NCBI GenBank assembly: GCA_001770775.1
Contig: MESA01000006.1
Location: 1-64,000 of the forward strand
Direction of reading: 5' to 3'
DNA length: 64,000 nucleotides
Source of the DNA: Burkholderiales bacterium RIFCSPHIGHO2_12_FULL_63_20
GTDB taxonomy: Bacteria > Pseudomonadota > Gammaproteobacteria > Burkholderiales > Burkholderiaceae_C
Part shown: one piece after another, positions 47,680-56,882 of the stretch
How the letters are laid out: the number at the start of each line of letters is the position of its first letter
How positions within the stretch are numbered: the first letter of the stretch is position 1
Program-made: the position numbers and the translations under genes
The notes under the pieces: model-generated
The model's input: only the letters and a program-made list of their open reading frames with translations
Database searches by the model: none
What the model was told of the DNA's origin: nothing

Positions 47680-49386
47680 ATGGCGCAAGCAGCAAAGAAA
47701 GTATTGGTCATCGGCGATGACACGCGAAGTTTCCTGGCCTGCGTCCGCTCACTGGGGCGTCAAGGCCTGGAAGTCCATGTCGCTCCCAATACGCTGCAGT
47801 CGCCAGCCTTGGCCTCGCGCTACATCAAGCAGGTTCACATCCTGCCCTACTACCTGGGAGATGGGCAGGAGTGGCTGACGGCCACACGCGCCCTGTTGGA
47901 AAACGAGCGCTTCGCCCTTGTCCTGCCCTGCGAGGAGCGCAGCCTGCTGCCCTTGATTCGGCATCAACACGAGTTTCCGCCCGAAACCCGTCTGGCCATC
48001 CCCAACGAACAAGCCCTTGAAGCCTTCTTCGACAAGGTTCGAACACGCGAGTTGGCCTCACGCTGCGATGTGCCGGTGGCGCAGGCGCACCTCTTCCATG
48101 CCGAAGGACCACTGCCGCAGACCTTTCCGCTGGTCGCAAAGTACCGCAAGTCTTACAGCTGGCCAGACCTGTACGTACGCACCCAGGTCAAGATTGTGAA
48201 GTCGGCAAATGAGCTGGCGCAGTGGCTGCAGGCGCATCAACCCGCTGACCAGGAGGTGTTCTTCGAGCACCTGGTGCCCGGTGTCGGGGTGGGCGTGTCG
48301 GTGTTATGTGACCGCGGCGAGGTGCTGCAGGCCTTTGAGCATCAGCGCGCGCACGAGGTGTCAGGCAGCAGCTTTTATCGCAAGAGCATGCCGCTGCATC
48401 CGGAGCGCCTGGCGGCCGTGCAACGCATGGTATCGGCCATCCGCTACACCGGCCTTGCCATGTTCGAGTTCAAGGTAGATCAAGCCACCGGGCAGTGGCA
48501 CCTGCTGGAAGTCAACGCGCGCCCCTGGGGCTCCCTGCCCTTGCCTGTGGCTTGGGGGATCGACTTCCCCTATCGCCTCTACCAACTGCTGGTTCTGGGT
48601 CAACGCACGCCATCCGTCACTTACCCGGCACCACGTTATGCCCGCAACTTCATGTCGGACCTCTGGCAGTTCAGGATGACGAGCAGCGAACTACGGTCTC
48701 ATCCACTGGCCATGGCGAAACATGCTGCCGGATGGTTGGGTGGATTGCTGCGCATTCTGGTCAATCGGGAGCGGCAGGACACCTGGGTGTGGGACGACAC
48801 CGGTCCCGCTCGACTCGAGTTTCAACAGCTGCTGGCGACGATCAAACACAAGCTGCAAGGCGACGATGTACGCACTCGGCGGGCACTGCCAGCGCTCACG
48901 CTGGAGCGTCGCCCTCGTCTGCTCTTCCTGTGTCAGGGCAATATTTGCCGCAGCTCCTATGCCGAGAAGAAGGCCCGCCAACTGATTGAGCATGCCAAGC
49001 TGAACGTGGCCGTTGACTCCGCTGGCATGCTGCCGCGCAACGCGCGCCCAGCGCCACTGGTGGCACAAGAGGCGGCACGCCAGCAAGGCGTGGATCTGAG
49101 CACGCACGCCTCCAAACACGCCTTTGAGCCCTTGCTGCGCCAAAGCGACTGGATCGTGATCTTCGACGACATCAATCGCCAAGCCTTGATCGAGCGTTAT
49201 CCAGATCTGGAAAACCGACTGGTGTACCTGGGCGACTTTGCGTCCGCGCCTGACCGGCAGATCCTCGACCCCGATGGCAAGGATCTGGACACGTTCCTGC
49301 AAACCTATCGACGCATTGATGCCTGCCTTCCAGCCCTGCTGAAGCAGGCACATCAAGCCACGCCTGCCCACGAATCAGCATGCTGA
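47680..49386 (+). CDS. ATP-grasp enzyme fused to a low-molecular-weight protein tyrosine phosphatase
   Basis: The 568-aa protein has two domains. Residues 1-~400 form an ATP-grasp module (KVLVIGDDTRSFLACVRSL, PLVAKYRKSYSW, FEHLVPGVGVGVSVLCDRG, MFEFKVDQATGQWHLLEVNA). Residues ~412-568 form a Wzb-like phosphatase with P-loop Cys418-x5-Arg424 in LCQGNICRSSYAE, SAGMLPRNARPA, and the general acid Asp530 in ILDPDGKD. ATP-grasp proteins ligate a carboxylate to an amine. Wzb-type phosphatases act on tyrosine kinases that control chain length, but no such kinase is in the window. The fusion suggests a link between decoration and phospho-control. It overlaps the deacetylase gene by 7 bp. Confidence 0.88.
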   Translation: MAQAAKKVLVIGDDTRSFLACVRSLGRQGLEVHVAPNTLQSPALASRYIKQVHILPYYLGDGQEWLTATRALLENERFALVLPCEERSLLPLIRHQHEFPPETRLAIPNEQALEAFFDKVRTRELASRCDVPVAQAHLFHAEGPLPQTFPLVAKYRKSYSWPDLYVRTQVKIVKSANELAQWLQAHQPADQEVFFEHLVPGVGVGVSVLCDRGEVLQAFEHQRAHEVSGSSFYRKSMPLHPERLAAVQRMVSAIRYTGLAMFEFKVDQATGQWHLLEVNARPWGSLPLPVAWGIDFPYRLYQLLVLGQRTPSVTYPAPRYARNFMSDLWQFRMTSSELRSHPLAMAKHAAGWLGGLLRILVNRERQDTWVWDDTGPARLEFQQLLATIKHKLQGDDVRTRRALPALTLERRPRLLFLCQGNICRSSYAEKKARQLIEHAKLNVAVDSAGMLPRNARPAPLVAQEAARQQGVDLSTHASKHAFEPLLRQSDWIVIFDDINRQALIERYPDLENRLVYLGDFASAPDRQILDPDGKDLDTFLQTYRRIDACLPALLKQAHQATPAHESAC

Positions 49387-50393
49387 ACCTACAGGCTCAC
49401 CAACCCCTCTCACTGCCCCCTTCCACTCGCCCGGTGCTGACGGTGGTGGTGGACACAGAAGAAGAGTTCGACTGGTCTCAGCCCTTTGATCGCCGCAATG
49501 TGGGGGTGAGCTCGATCGCAGCCCAGCCTTTGGCGCATGAACGTGTGTTCGACAAGCATGGTGTGGTGCCCACGTATGTCATCGACTGGCCCGTGGCGAC
49601 CACGCCATCGTCCATCGCGGTGCTCAAGAAGCTGATGGACGAGGGGCGTTGCGAGATTGGCACCCACCTGCACCCCTGGGTGTCTCCGCCCCACATCGAA
49701 GAGGTCAATGTCTTCAACTCCTATGCCGGCAACCTGCCGCGTGAGTTGGAGTTCGAGAAGCTGCGCCTGCTGACCGAAGCGATCACCACCCACTTTGGCC
49801 GCGCGCCCAAAGTTTTCAAAGCCGGACGCTATGGCGTGGGGCCCCACACGGCCGAGATCATCGCCGAGTTGGGCTACACGGTGGATGCCAGTGTGGTGCC
49901 GCATACCGATATGTCGGCAGATGGTGGCCCCGACTTTTCAGAGCATGGTCGTGATCCATACTGGTTTGAGGCCAAGGGCGACCGCCTGATGGAGCAACCC
50001 GCCACGGCGACCTACTCGGGAATGCTGCACCGGCAAGGCCCTTGGCTGCACAAGCTGCTGCTGACATCCCCAGCCAAGGCGGCGCGCCTGCCAGGCATCG
50101 CCTCAAGACTGGGCATGCTGGAGCGCGTCAAGATCACCCCGGAAGGCTACAGCCTAGAAGAACTGAAGCGCGCCACCCGCTGCCTTGTGCAAAGCGGGGG
50201 ACGGTTCGTTGGATTGACTTATCACAGCCCGTCGCTGCAGCCTGGCCACACGCCGTATGTGCGCACGCAAAGCGATCTGAACCAATTTCTTCGCACACTT
50301 GACAGCTACATCGAGTTCTTCAAAGACGAGTTGAATGGTGTGGTGATGTCATCGACGGGCTATCACGCTGCTGCGGAATCCAACAGCGCCTGA
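49380..50393 (+). CDS. Polysaccharide deacetylase (WalW-like)
   Basis: The 337-aa protein has the NodB-fold signs of WalW-type deacetylases. The N-terminal acid is in VVVDTEEEFDWS, the metal region is GTHLHPWVSPP, and a conserved KAGRYGVGPHTAEII follows. PDFSEHGRDPYWFEA and YHSPSLQPG come late. It has no clear signal peptide, so it may act in the cytoplasm on a sugar or oligosaccharide intermediate, removing N-acetyl groups. The start overlaps the fusion gene by 7 bp. Confidence 0.85.
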   Translation: MLNLQAHQPLSLPPSTRPVLTVVVDTEEEFDWSQPFDRRNVGVSSIAAQPLAHERVFDKHGVVPTYVIDWPVATTPSSIAVLKKLMDEGRCEIGTHLHPWVSPPHIEEVNVFNSYAGNLPRELEFEKLRLLTEAITTHFGRAPKVFKAGRYGVGPHTAEIIAELGYTVDASVVPHTDMSADGGPDFSEHGRDPYWFEAKGDRLMEQPATATYSGMLHRQGPWLHKLLLTSPAKAARLPGIASRLGMLERVKITPEGYSLEELKRATRCLVQSGGRFVGLTYHSPSLQPGHTPYVRTQSDLNQFLRTLDSYIEFFKDELNGVVMSSTGYHAAAESNSA

Positions 50394-50422
50394 ATTGCGC
50401 ACACTCAACCGGACACGCCGAC

Positions 50423-51469
50423 ATGAAGATCACTCCCACGCTGTCGGTCACGTTGAACTTTTTACGTTTCATGGCGGCCCTGATCGTCGTGATCGGCCAC
50501 ATGAATGTGCTGGAATACAGCAACTTGGGCTTGGAGGTTGGGAAATATGGTCACACCATGGTTGTGCTGTTTTTCGTGATCTCCGGCTACATCATCGGCC
50601 GAACCACGATTGACCAGAATCCGGACACCAAGACGTATTTACTCAACCGAGCATCTCGGATCTACATTGTTGCGCTACCCAGCATTGCGCTTTGCTTCGC
50701 GGCCAGCTTACTGATTCCCGGCATCAACGATGCGAATGCCCCTACAAGCACATCGCATCAAATCATCCTTTTCCTGAAAAGTATTTTCTTCCTGAATCAA
50801 TCGTGGGGAAGCTTTGAGAACCCGCCGCTCAATCCACCGTTCTGGAGCCTGTGCTACGAGGTCTGGTACTACGTCATATTTGCAGCTTTTTACTACCCCA
50901 AAACCAGAACCTCTAAATTGTTACTTGGTGGACTGGCCTGCATGATAGCGGGACCCGCCATTCTGGCGCTCATGCCAGCATGGCTGTGTGGCCTGGCTTT
51001 GGTATACATAAAGTCAGATCACATTAAAAAACCGTACCTCGTCATTCCAGCAGCCGCGCTGGCGATCGTCTTGATTGTTGAGGCAGAGTTGGACCTCCAA
51101 ATAAAGAATCACATATCCAATCTCATACCCTCAGTGTGGCACCTTGGATTTGCAACCAAATTCCTCACAGACTACATTTTGGCCGTCTGCTTCGGATTGG
51201 TTCTGCTCTCAGTCGGAGCAATTCAAGTCAGATCCAGCGTCACCAGCGAGAGAGTCCTGGCCAATCTTGCCGGATTTTCATTCACGCTCTACCTGTTCCA
51301 CGACCCCATTCTTCGCATCATGCAGTCGTTCACCGGGTTGAAGAACGTCAGCACCCTCACTCATCTTGCAGTCCTATCGATGGTGGTGGCATTGTGTTGG
51401 CTGATCAGTCTAGCAACTGAAGCGAAAACATCATCCTTCAGAAGACGGCTTAAGAAGTTGGTTACTTAA
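50423..51469 (+). CDS. Acyltransferase-3 family membrane O-acetyltransferase
   Basis: The 348-aa protein has about ten TM helices and the acyltransferase-3 pattern (LNFLRFMAALIVVIGHMN, VVLFFVISGYIIGR, NRASRIYIVALP, NPPFWSLCYEVWYYV). There is no SGNH domain. It should transfer an acetyl or other acyl group to the polysaccharide. The base composition is visibly more AT-rich than the genes upstream, suggesting later acquisition. It is the last gene of the plus-strand run. Confidence 0.9.
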   Translation: MKITPTLSVTLNFLRFMAALIVVIGHMNVLEYSNLGLEVGKYGHTMVVLFFVISGYIIGRTTIDQNPDTKTYLLNRASRIYIVALPSIALCFAASLLIPGINDANAPTSTSHQIILFLKSIFFLNQSWGSFENPPLNPPFWSLCYEVWYYVIFAAFYYPKTRTSKLLLGGLACMIAGPAILALMPAWLCGLALVYIKSDHIKKPYLVIPAAALAIVLIVEAELDLQIKNHISNLIPSVWHLGFATKFLTDYILAVCFGLVLLSVGAIQVRSSVTSERVLANLAGFSFTLYLFHDPILRIMQSFTGLKNVSTLTHLAVLSMVVALCWLISLATEAKTSSFRRRLKKLVT

Positions 51470-51561
51470 CCTCGGAAGCCTCGCCCACCGACACTGCGTC
51501 ACACTGAATGAGAAAAATGGAGGCGAATGTCGGAATCCATGGCCATGAAATCAACTGAACA

Positions 51562-53505
51562 TCAATCAACCACCATCTTGGCAAGAACGTCCTTGGAGAA
51601 TTGATAGGAAGCAATTGGGGTCAAGTGCCCGAAATCCCAGGTCGTCACCCCTTCAGCCACATCGTCGCCATAGTAAACAAGACAGCCCTTCTTGCCACAG
51701 AAGTAATCGATCAAGCTCACGTAATTCACGTGAGGCAACGATGAAGTCTCCGCTTTCAAGCGCTCATCCAACTGAATCACACCTTTATCTAATCCAGAGA
51801 AGGTATGCCGCGGAGGATTTGCCACAAACCTGGAAGCAATGACGGCTGGCAAGCTTGGCGACCAATGCGGGGTCGGCCCTGTAAAAATCACCTTCCTAAC
51901 GCCCACCTCTCGCAAAGCGCGCGAAATCTTGTCCATGCCTTTTGAGGTGTGCTTCAAATTTTGCCCAACGATCACCACTTTCGGCTTGAGCTCTTTGATT
52001 TTCTCAAGAGCGAACCAGTTCGACTGCTGGCAATAATCAACTTTACTCTCGACAGCATCAAGTTGAGCAACACAACCAGAGCTGGCCACTTGCAGAATAT
52101 CGTAATCGCCCGAAAGTGATTCACGAAGACCATGATTTAGTTGCTGAGCGTGCGAGTCACCCCAAATGAACACCAACTGATCGCTACTCTTCCCACTGGC
52201 ATAGCACTCCGGCGATATAGATTCACGCGGCACATTCGTCGACCTCCCTGTCTGGTACTTTGCAATATCATAAAAATTACACTCATGGCGATATTTCTCA
52301 ACCAAACCCTTCTTAACGTCATACTGCCAATCTGGGGATGCGTTTGCAAAATAATCCAGAAATACTTTTTGCACCTCACTGGTTTGCCCCAGATCGCCGT
52401 CTTTGTGATAGCCAACCATGCCCAGCGCGGCAAAAAACACCGTGCCGACCGAAGCGAAAATAAATACCCTCGCGCGACCAAAAAACATTCGACTCCTGAA
52501 TGGAGCCTCAACATACCGCCAGCCAAAATAAGCCAGAATCATCGACAAAACAGACAATGAAAGAAAAACAAACTTGTCATGCTCGGTCACTCCCCGATGC
52601 CTGGCAAAAGCAAACAACGGCTGATGCCAAAGATATGCGCTGTAACTCAGCAGCCCCACCCCGACGAAAGCCTTGTTACCGATGAACCTACCAACAATCG
52701 TTTTTTGACTGGCAAACAATATGATCAGGGCCGCGCCAACCGTTGGAACCAGAGCGAAGAAGCCAGGAAATGGGACTGCCTTGCTGTAAGTAAAAACAGA
52801 AAACAGTATCAACACCAATCCGAACCAGCCACAAAACTCAGATGTGCCTCGTGAAAAGACAGCGCGATCAGCCGTTGACAGATAGAAGGCGGCAAACGCG
52901 CCGATGAGCAACTCCCAACCGCGTGTTGGCAGCAGATAGAAGGCTGCGGCAGGCTCAGTGACAGATGCCCACTGCGCCAAAGCGATTCCAGCCAAAAACG
53001 CAGCAGACAGCAGAAGCAAGGTCCACCGTTTGCCAAATCTCCAGGCAATCATCAAGAACAGAGGAAACAGGACGTAGTACTGCTCCTCAACGGCCAAACT
53101 CCACGTGTGCAAGAGTGGCTTAAGTTCGGCCGCGGTATCGAAGTAACCGCTCTCACGCCAGAATAATACATTGGACGCAAAAAACGAAACCGCAACAAGA
53201 CTCTGTGAAAAGTCTTTCATATCGCTTGGCAACAACCAGAACCAAGCAAACGGAATACAGACAAGCATCACGAGAAACAGCGCTGGCAGAATGCGCCGGG
53301 CTCGTCGCTCGTAAAAATTAACTATCGAAAATTTGCCTCGCTCAAGCTCTGAAAGAATGATAGTAGTGATCAAGTATCCGCTGATCACAAAAAACACATC
53401 AACGCCTACAAAGCCACCACTGAATGTCTCGAAACCTGCATGGAACAGTATGACGGGCAGAACAGCAAGTGCTCTCAGTCCGTCTATCTCTCGTCTGTAT
53501 TCCAT
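51562..53505 (-). CDS. Acyltransferase-3/SGNH fusion polysaccharide O-acetyltransferase
   Basis: The 647-aa protein has a ten-TM acyltransferase-3 domain (YRREIDGLRALAVLPVILFH, GVDVFFVISGYLITTI, ARRILPALF, LLHTWSLAVEEQYYV). The C-terminal SGNH domain has nucleophile FIWGDSHAQQL and late Asp/His DFGHLTPIASYQ. It is a close paralogue of the product at 57930-59855 but with lower-GC DNA in its C-terminal half. Its ATG overlaps the VanZ-like gene stop by one base (TAATG). Confidence 0.92.
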   Translation of the reverse strand: MEYRREIDGLRALAVLPVILFHAGFETFSGGFVGVDVFFVISGYLITTIILSELERGKFSIVNFYERRARRILPALFLVMLVCIPFAWFWLLPSDMKDFSQSLVAVSFFASNVLFWRESGYFDTAAELKPLLHTWSLAVEEQYYVLFPLFLMIAWRFGKRWTLLLLSAAFLAGIALAQWASVTEPAAAFYLLPTRGWELLIGAFAAFYLSTADRAVFSRGTSEFCGWFGLVLILFSVFTYSKAVPFPGFFALVPTVGAALIILFASQKTIVGRFIGNKAFVGVGLLSYSAYLWHQPLFAFARHRGVTEHDKFVFLSLSVLSMILAYFGWRYVEAPFRSRMFFGRARVFIFASVGTVFFAALGMVGYHKDGDLGQTSEVQKVFLDYFANASPDWQYDVKKGLVEKYRHECNFYDIAKYQTGRSTNVPRESISPECYASGKSSDQLVFIWGDSHAQQLNHGLRESLSGDYDILQVASSGCVAQLDAVESKVDYCQQSNWFALEKIKELKPKVVIVGQNLKHTSKGMDKISRALREVGVRKVIFTGPTPHWSPSLPAVIASRFVANPPRHTFSGLDKGVIQLDERLKAETSSLPHVNYVSLIDYFCGKKGCLVYYGDDVAEGVTTWDFGHLTPIASYQFSKDVLAKMVVD

Positions 53506-55901
53506 TATCTTTTCGCCGCTTTCTGAAGTGCCCCGTTCGGTGCCTCATCCAAACCCATTCGATGTCGCCTGCGCCTCTCGCGACTGGACGCCGGTCGCGC
53601 TTCAATAGCAAGGTGTCGCCAAGCCAGCCACTGCATCATCGCCAAGCCCACGCACATCAAACTTATCGCGGCAACGAAACGCACAGCCAAGGCAGCGCCT
53701 TCGACATAGTGATCCCGGTCGGTGCTCAACAGGAACTGGAAGGCAGAAAACACCTTGCCGTATTTCAGGATCGTGTGTTCTGCGCCCCACCAAAAACACA
53801 ATGACGCCAGCAGCGCGCCGCCCACGGCCAAGCTGATCAGCATCCCAACCTGACGACGCGTGCTGAGCGCCGCAGAGAGGGCGCTGCCCGACATACACGT
53901 CAACATCAAGCCGAGCACCAGCAGGCTGGCAGACAGGAAGCTGGCATGGTCGGCCACCAACTCCGTGAGGTTGTCGGTCGCAGCCCATTGCACCACAACC
54001 GTGTAGAGGGGCCACGCCAGAGTCAGGCTCAACATGAACCAGCACAAGAAGTAAGACAACCTGGCAGGTTTGAGAATGCTCTGCACCAGCAGCACCGCCC
54101 CGACCACCTGCAACAACAGGCTTGTGTGCAAGGCCATGTACCGGCCAGACAGCTCCCACTCCCCTGGCCACCCCAAGGTGGGGGCGCCCACAATGTCGTG
54201 GATGGACTCCAAGGGCACACTGAGGCGCAGCAGCCCCCAGGACAAGATCGCGTGTCCGATCAGGAATACCGGGAACATCACCAACCACACGCGGCTTGGC
54301 AAAGCGTCCAGCAGAAACACCCCATTCACCATGCTGTAGGTCAACACGCACAGGGCGACCACCGCAAACGCCCCGCGCCCACCGGATGGAATCAACTCTC
54401 GCAGGTTGTAAGACACGGCTGATGAGGTCAGTACGACGCCCAACACCAGGGCAAATACCGTCAAGAAGGCCATGTGAGCCAGCCAAGCAGGTGAACGTGC
54501 GTGTCTCACCCCAGTACGCGTCGCCCTCGTCGCACTGGCCTCCGCCATGCCGGCGGACTGGACGTCGGTCATACCCGGCACGGCAATCCAGCGTGCAATT
54601 TGGTAGCCCAACCACGCCCCACCGAACTCCAGCACGGCATCGGTCACATCCGCTACCTTCCCAGGTAAAGCCAGCTGACCAAACTCGACGACAAACGCCA
54701 ACAAAGCCAGCATCCCTAAGTGCAAGCGCACCATTCCGGGCGAAACCTTGACACTCAGCGATGCGGCAAATCCCAGAATCAGCCCCGCAGGCAAGAAGAA
54801 ACCAACCTTGCGCAGCAACTCGTTGATGGCATGGAATTCCGAGCCAAAGTAATAGGTGTAAAACGGTACCCGGGTGAACGCGGCAGCGACATCGGCGCCG
54901 CTCAGGTCCGCCACACGAAAGTGAAACGGAAACCAGAAAACGCACAGCAGGAGCACAGCCCAGGCGCCCCACACTGCGAACCAATGACGCTGGATCAACG
55001 ACGCGATGGTCGGCCACGATGGTCGTGTGCGCCGCAGTAGTAACGCCCCTCCCAGGGCACCACACGCCCCCAGCAGCACATCGGTGACATCGGTCGTGCG
55101 GCTGTAAACAAACAACTGCAGCGCCTCAATGCCAGCGGCGGCCAGCAAACCGAGCCAAAAGATCTGACGGAAAGTACGCGCTGCCTGCAACGCCCACAGT
55201 GCACCCACCGGTGCCCAGATCAACAAATCCGTGAGAAGACCGTAGAGCGTGATGGACCATCCATCTTTCAGACCGTAGAAGGGTATGAAGATGACGCGTC
55301 CCTCTTTCCACTTATGGAACATCTCCACCGGGCTCAAGGTCAGGTCCAATGGCATGACATTGAAAACCAACAAGATGAGCAGATAGCTGCGCAACAAGAT
55401 GCTGGCGCGGTCTTGCGCCTGCTGTGCTCGCCAGAACCCGTCGAGCCAAGCATGTACCTTTACGCCTGCGAGGAAGTGCAAGGCCGTACCGACGATGCCT
55501 CCGAGGCCTTCGGCCAGGATGTCGTTTTGCGACACCGTGCGCTGAGGGAAGAACAATTGGGTGAACTCGATACCCACCGCAAGAGCCCATGCAGACAGCG
55601 TCAACATGCCTGCGATGAGAACGCGCCTGAATGTACCTGCGGAGCCGTTCAAGACCAAGCCCGCCAGAAAGGTCAGCGGAATGAACAGGAGAAAGTTGGC
55701 AACCCAGTCCGCGCGGGAGTGGATGCCCAAATCGAGGAATGGGATGTTCCTGAACGCCTCCATCGCATCGGTCCACCCGCGATCCACAAAACGCAGAGGA
55801 ACCAGGCTGCCGTAAATCACAAACAGGACATACAGCAGGAAGATCCAGATCTGAAGGGACCGAGAGTCATGCCGAGCGCGATGGGATGCGGTCATGTTCA
55901 T
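53505..55901 (-). CDS. Large polytopic VanZ-like protein with three VanZ-type units
   Basis: The 798-aa membrane protein contains three successive VanZ-like units. The first is about 20-165 (GSLVPLRFVDRGWTDAMEAF, GIEFTQLFFPQRTVSQNDIL). The second is about 185-305 (MPLDLTLSPVEMFHKWKEGR, IEALQLFVYSRTTDVTDVLL). The third is about 325-455 (FPFHFRVADL, VVEFGQLALPGKVADVTDAV). Each ends with the glutamate/acidic QLF-x-TDVxD-like motif of the family. A further ~330 residues with about nine TM helices follow, of no recognised type. VanZ-like proteins accompany exosortase A loci, but their molecular role is unknown. Confidence 0.82.
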   Translation of the reverse strand: MNMTASHRARHDSRSLQIWIFLLYVLFVIYGSLVPLRFVDRGWTDAMEAFRNIPFLDLGIHSRADWVANFLLFIPLTFLAGLVLNGSAGTFRRVLIAGMLTLSAWALAVGIEFTQLFFPQRTVSQNDILAEGLGGIVGTALHFLAGVKVHAWLDGFWRAQQAQDRASILLRSYLLILLVFNVMPLDLTLSPVEMFHKWKEGRVIFIPFYGLKDGWSITLYGLLTDLLIWAPVGALWALQAARTFRQIFWLGLLAAAGIEALQLFVYSRTTDVTDVLLGACGALGGALLLRRTRPSWPTIASLIQRHWFAVWGAWAVLLLCVFWFPFHFRVADLSGADVAAAFTRVPFYTYYFGSEFHAINELLRKVGFFLPAGLILGFAASLSVKVSPGMVRLHLGMLALLAFVVEFGQLALPGKVADVTDAVLEFGGAWLGYQIARWIAVPGMTDVQSAGMAEASATRATRTGVRHARSPAWLAHMAFLTVFALVLGVVLTSSAVSYNLRELIPSGGRGAFAVVALCVLTYSMVNGVFLLDALPSRVWLVMFPVFLIGHAILSWGLLRLSVPLESIHDIVGAPTLGWPGEWELSGRYMALHTSLLLQVVGAVLLVQSILKPARLSYFLCWFMLSLTLAWPLYTVVVQWAATDNLTELVADHASFLSASLLVLGLMLTCMSGSALSAALSTRRQVGMLISLAVGGALLASLCFWWGAEHTILKYGKVFSAFQFLLSTDRDHYVEGAALAVRFVAAISLMCVGLAMMQWLAWRHLAIEARPASSRERRRRHRMGLDEAPNGALQKAAKR

Positions 55902-55916
55902 GATCCCTGCAGGACG

Positions 55917-56849
55917 TCAGGCCACGGCACTGCGAATGCGCCCCAGAAACCTGTTGGCCTCTTTGAGATAGATGCCTTTGAGGTAACGATGGGGACCGAT
56001 GAAGTGCACGAATGCCGTCGTGTGGTCGATCTTGTTGGGGGTTGTGTATACAGGATGAGGCAAAACCTCGGAACCAGGTATATTGGCCACCACAAAATTG
56101 GACGCGAATTGCTCGGTACCCCATTTGGCCCAGGCATCGCCCACTTGTTGCTGCATCCGCTTCGACAGCGCGACGAGATCATCGGGGGAAAAAGAGCCGC
56201 GTCCGAAGCCCGCAAAACCGGAGCACCCCCTGATGTAAAACTTGCCGGGGTTCCCCGCAGCTGCTGCGGTCAGAAGCGCCGCTTCACACACCAACTGGAT
56301 ATGAGGCGATGCATACGTCTTGCAATGTGATTGCGCCCAGCGGCTGACTTCGGTGACACTGACTTTCGCCTGCAGATCGTACGTACCGATGGTGAAAGAG
56401 ACATTCTTCTTGAAGCAGTCCACGACATGATCTATGTCTGCCAGCGTCATGGTGTCGGCATCCAGTTGGATCACATAAGCCTCGCTGACGTAATGAGCGA
56501 TCGCCATCAATCGCTCCCACGTTCCGCCAACGGGCACGCCAGGGCGCTCAAACTCGTGTGCGCGGTGGAGTTCTATCTCGGGAACCTGCTGCCTGAACAT
56601 GGCCTCATCGCTGGCGTCGATGGTCTTATCGGCAACCACCACGACCCTGGACGGCAGCAAATGCTGAGCAAACGACTTTAATGCCAGCAGGTAAGGCAGC
56701 ACATCGCGGTGATGCACCATGGACAGCAGCATCGGCCCCTCCTTACCCAGGACCAAAGGAGGTGTGTTCATCACGCCCGCTGCGGCTTTGTTGAACTGCC
56801 TGACATCCCATCTGCGCCGCAGATTGTCAAAATAGTACGATATGTTCAT
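55917..56849 (-). CDS. Putative GT-A type glycosyltransferase
   Basis: I use ATG 56849 (MNISYYFDNL), giving 310 aa; the longer TTG start lies only 7 bp from the upstream stop and lacks support. Weak glycosyltransferase features are visible: PMLLSMVHHRDVLPYLLALK, RVVVVADKTIDASDEAMF and the DxD motif YVIQLDADTMTLADID. Late FYIRGCSGFAGFGRG could bind an acceptor. I cannot place it in a named family. It lies between a VanZ-like gene and a sialyltransferase-like gene. Confidence 0.65.
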   Translation of the reverse strand: MNISYYFDNLRRRWDVRQFNKAAAGVMNTPPLVLGKEGPMLLSMVHHRDVLPYLLALKSFAQHLLPSRVVVVADKTIDASDEAMFRQQVPEIELHRAHEFERPGVPVGGTWERLMAIAHYVSEAYVIQLDADTMTLADIDHVVDCFKKNVSFTIGTYDLQAKVSVTEVSRWAQSHCKTYASPHIQLVCEAALLTAAAAGNPGKFYIRGCSGFAGFGRGSFSPDDLVALSKRMQQQVGDAWAKWGTEQFASNFVVANIPGSEVLPHPVYTTPNKIDHTTAFVHFIGPHRYLKGIYLKEANRFLGRIRSAVA

Positions 56850-56882
56850 GAGTGGCAACCTGATGACTCGAAGCAAAAGGAA

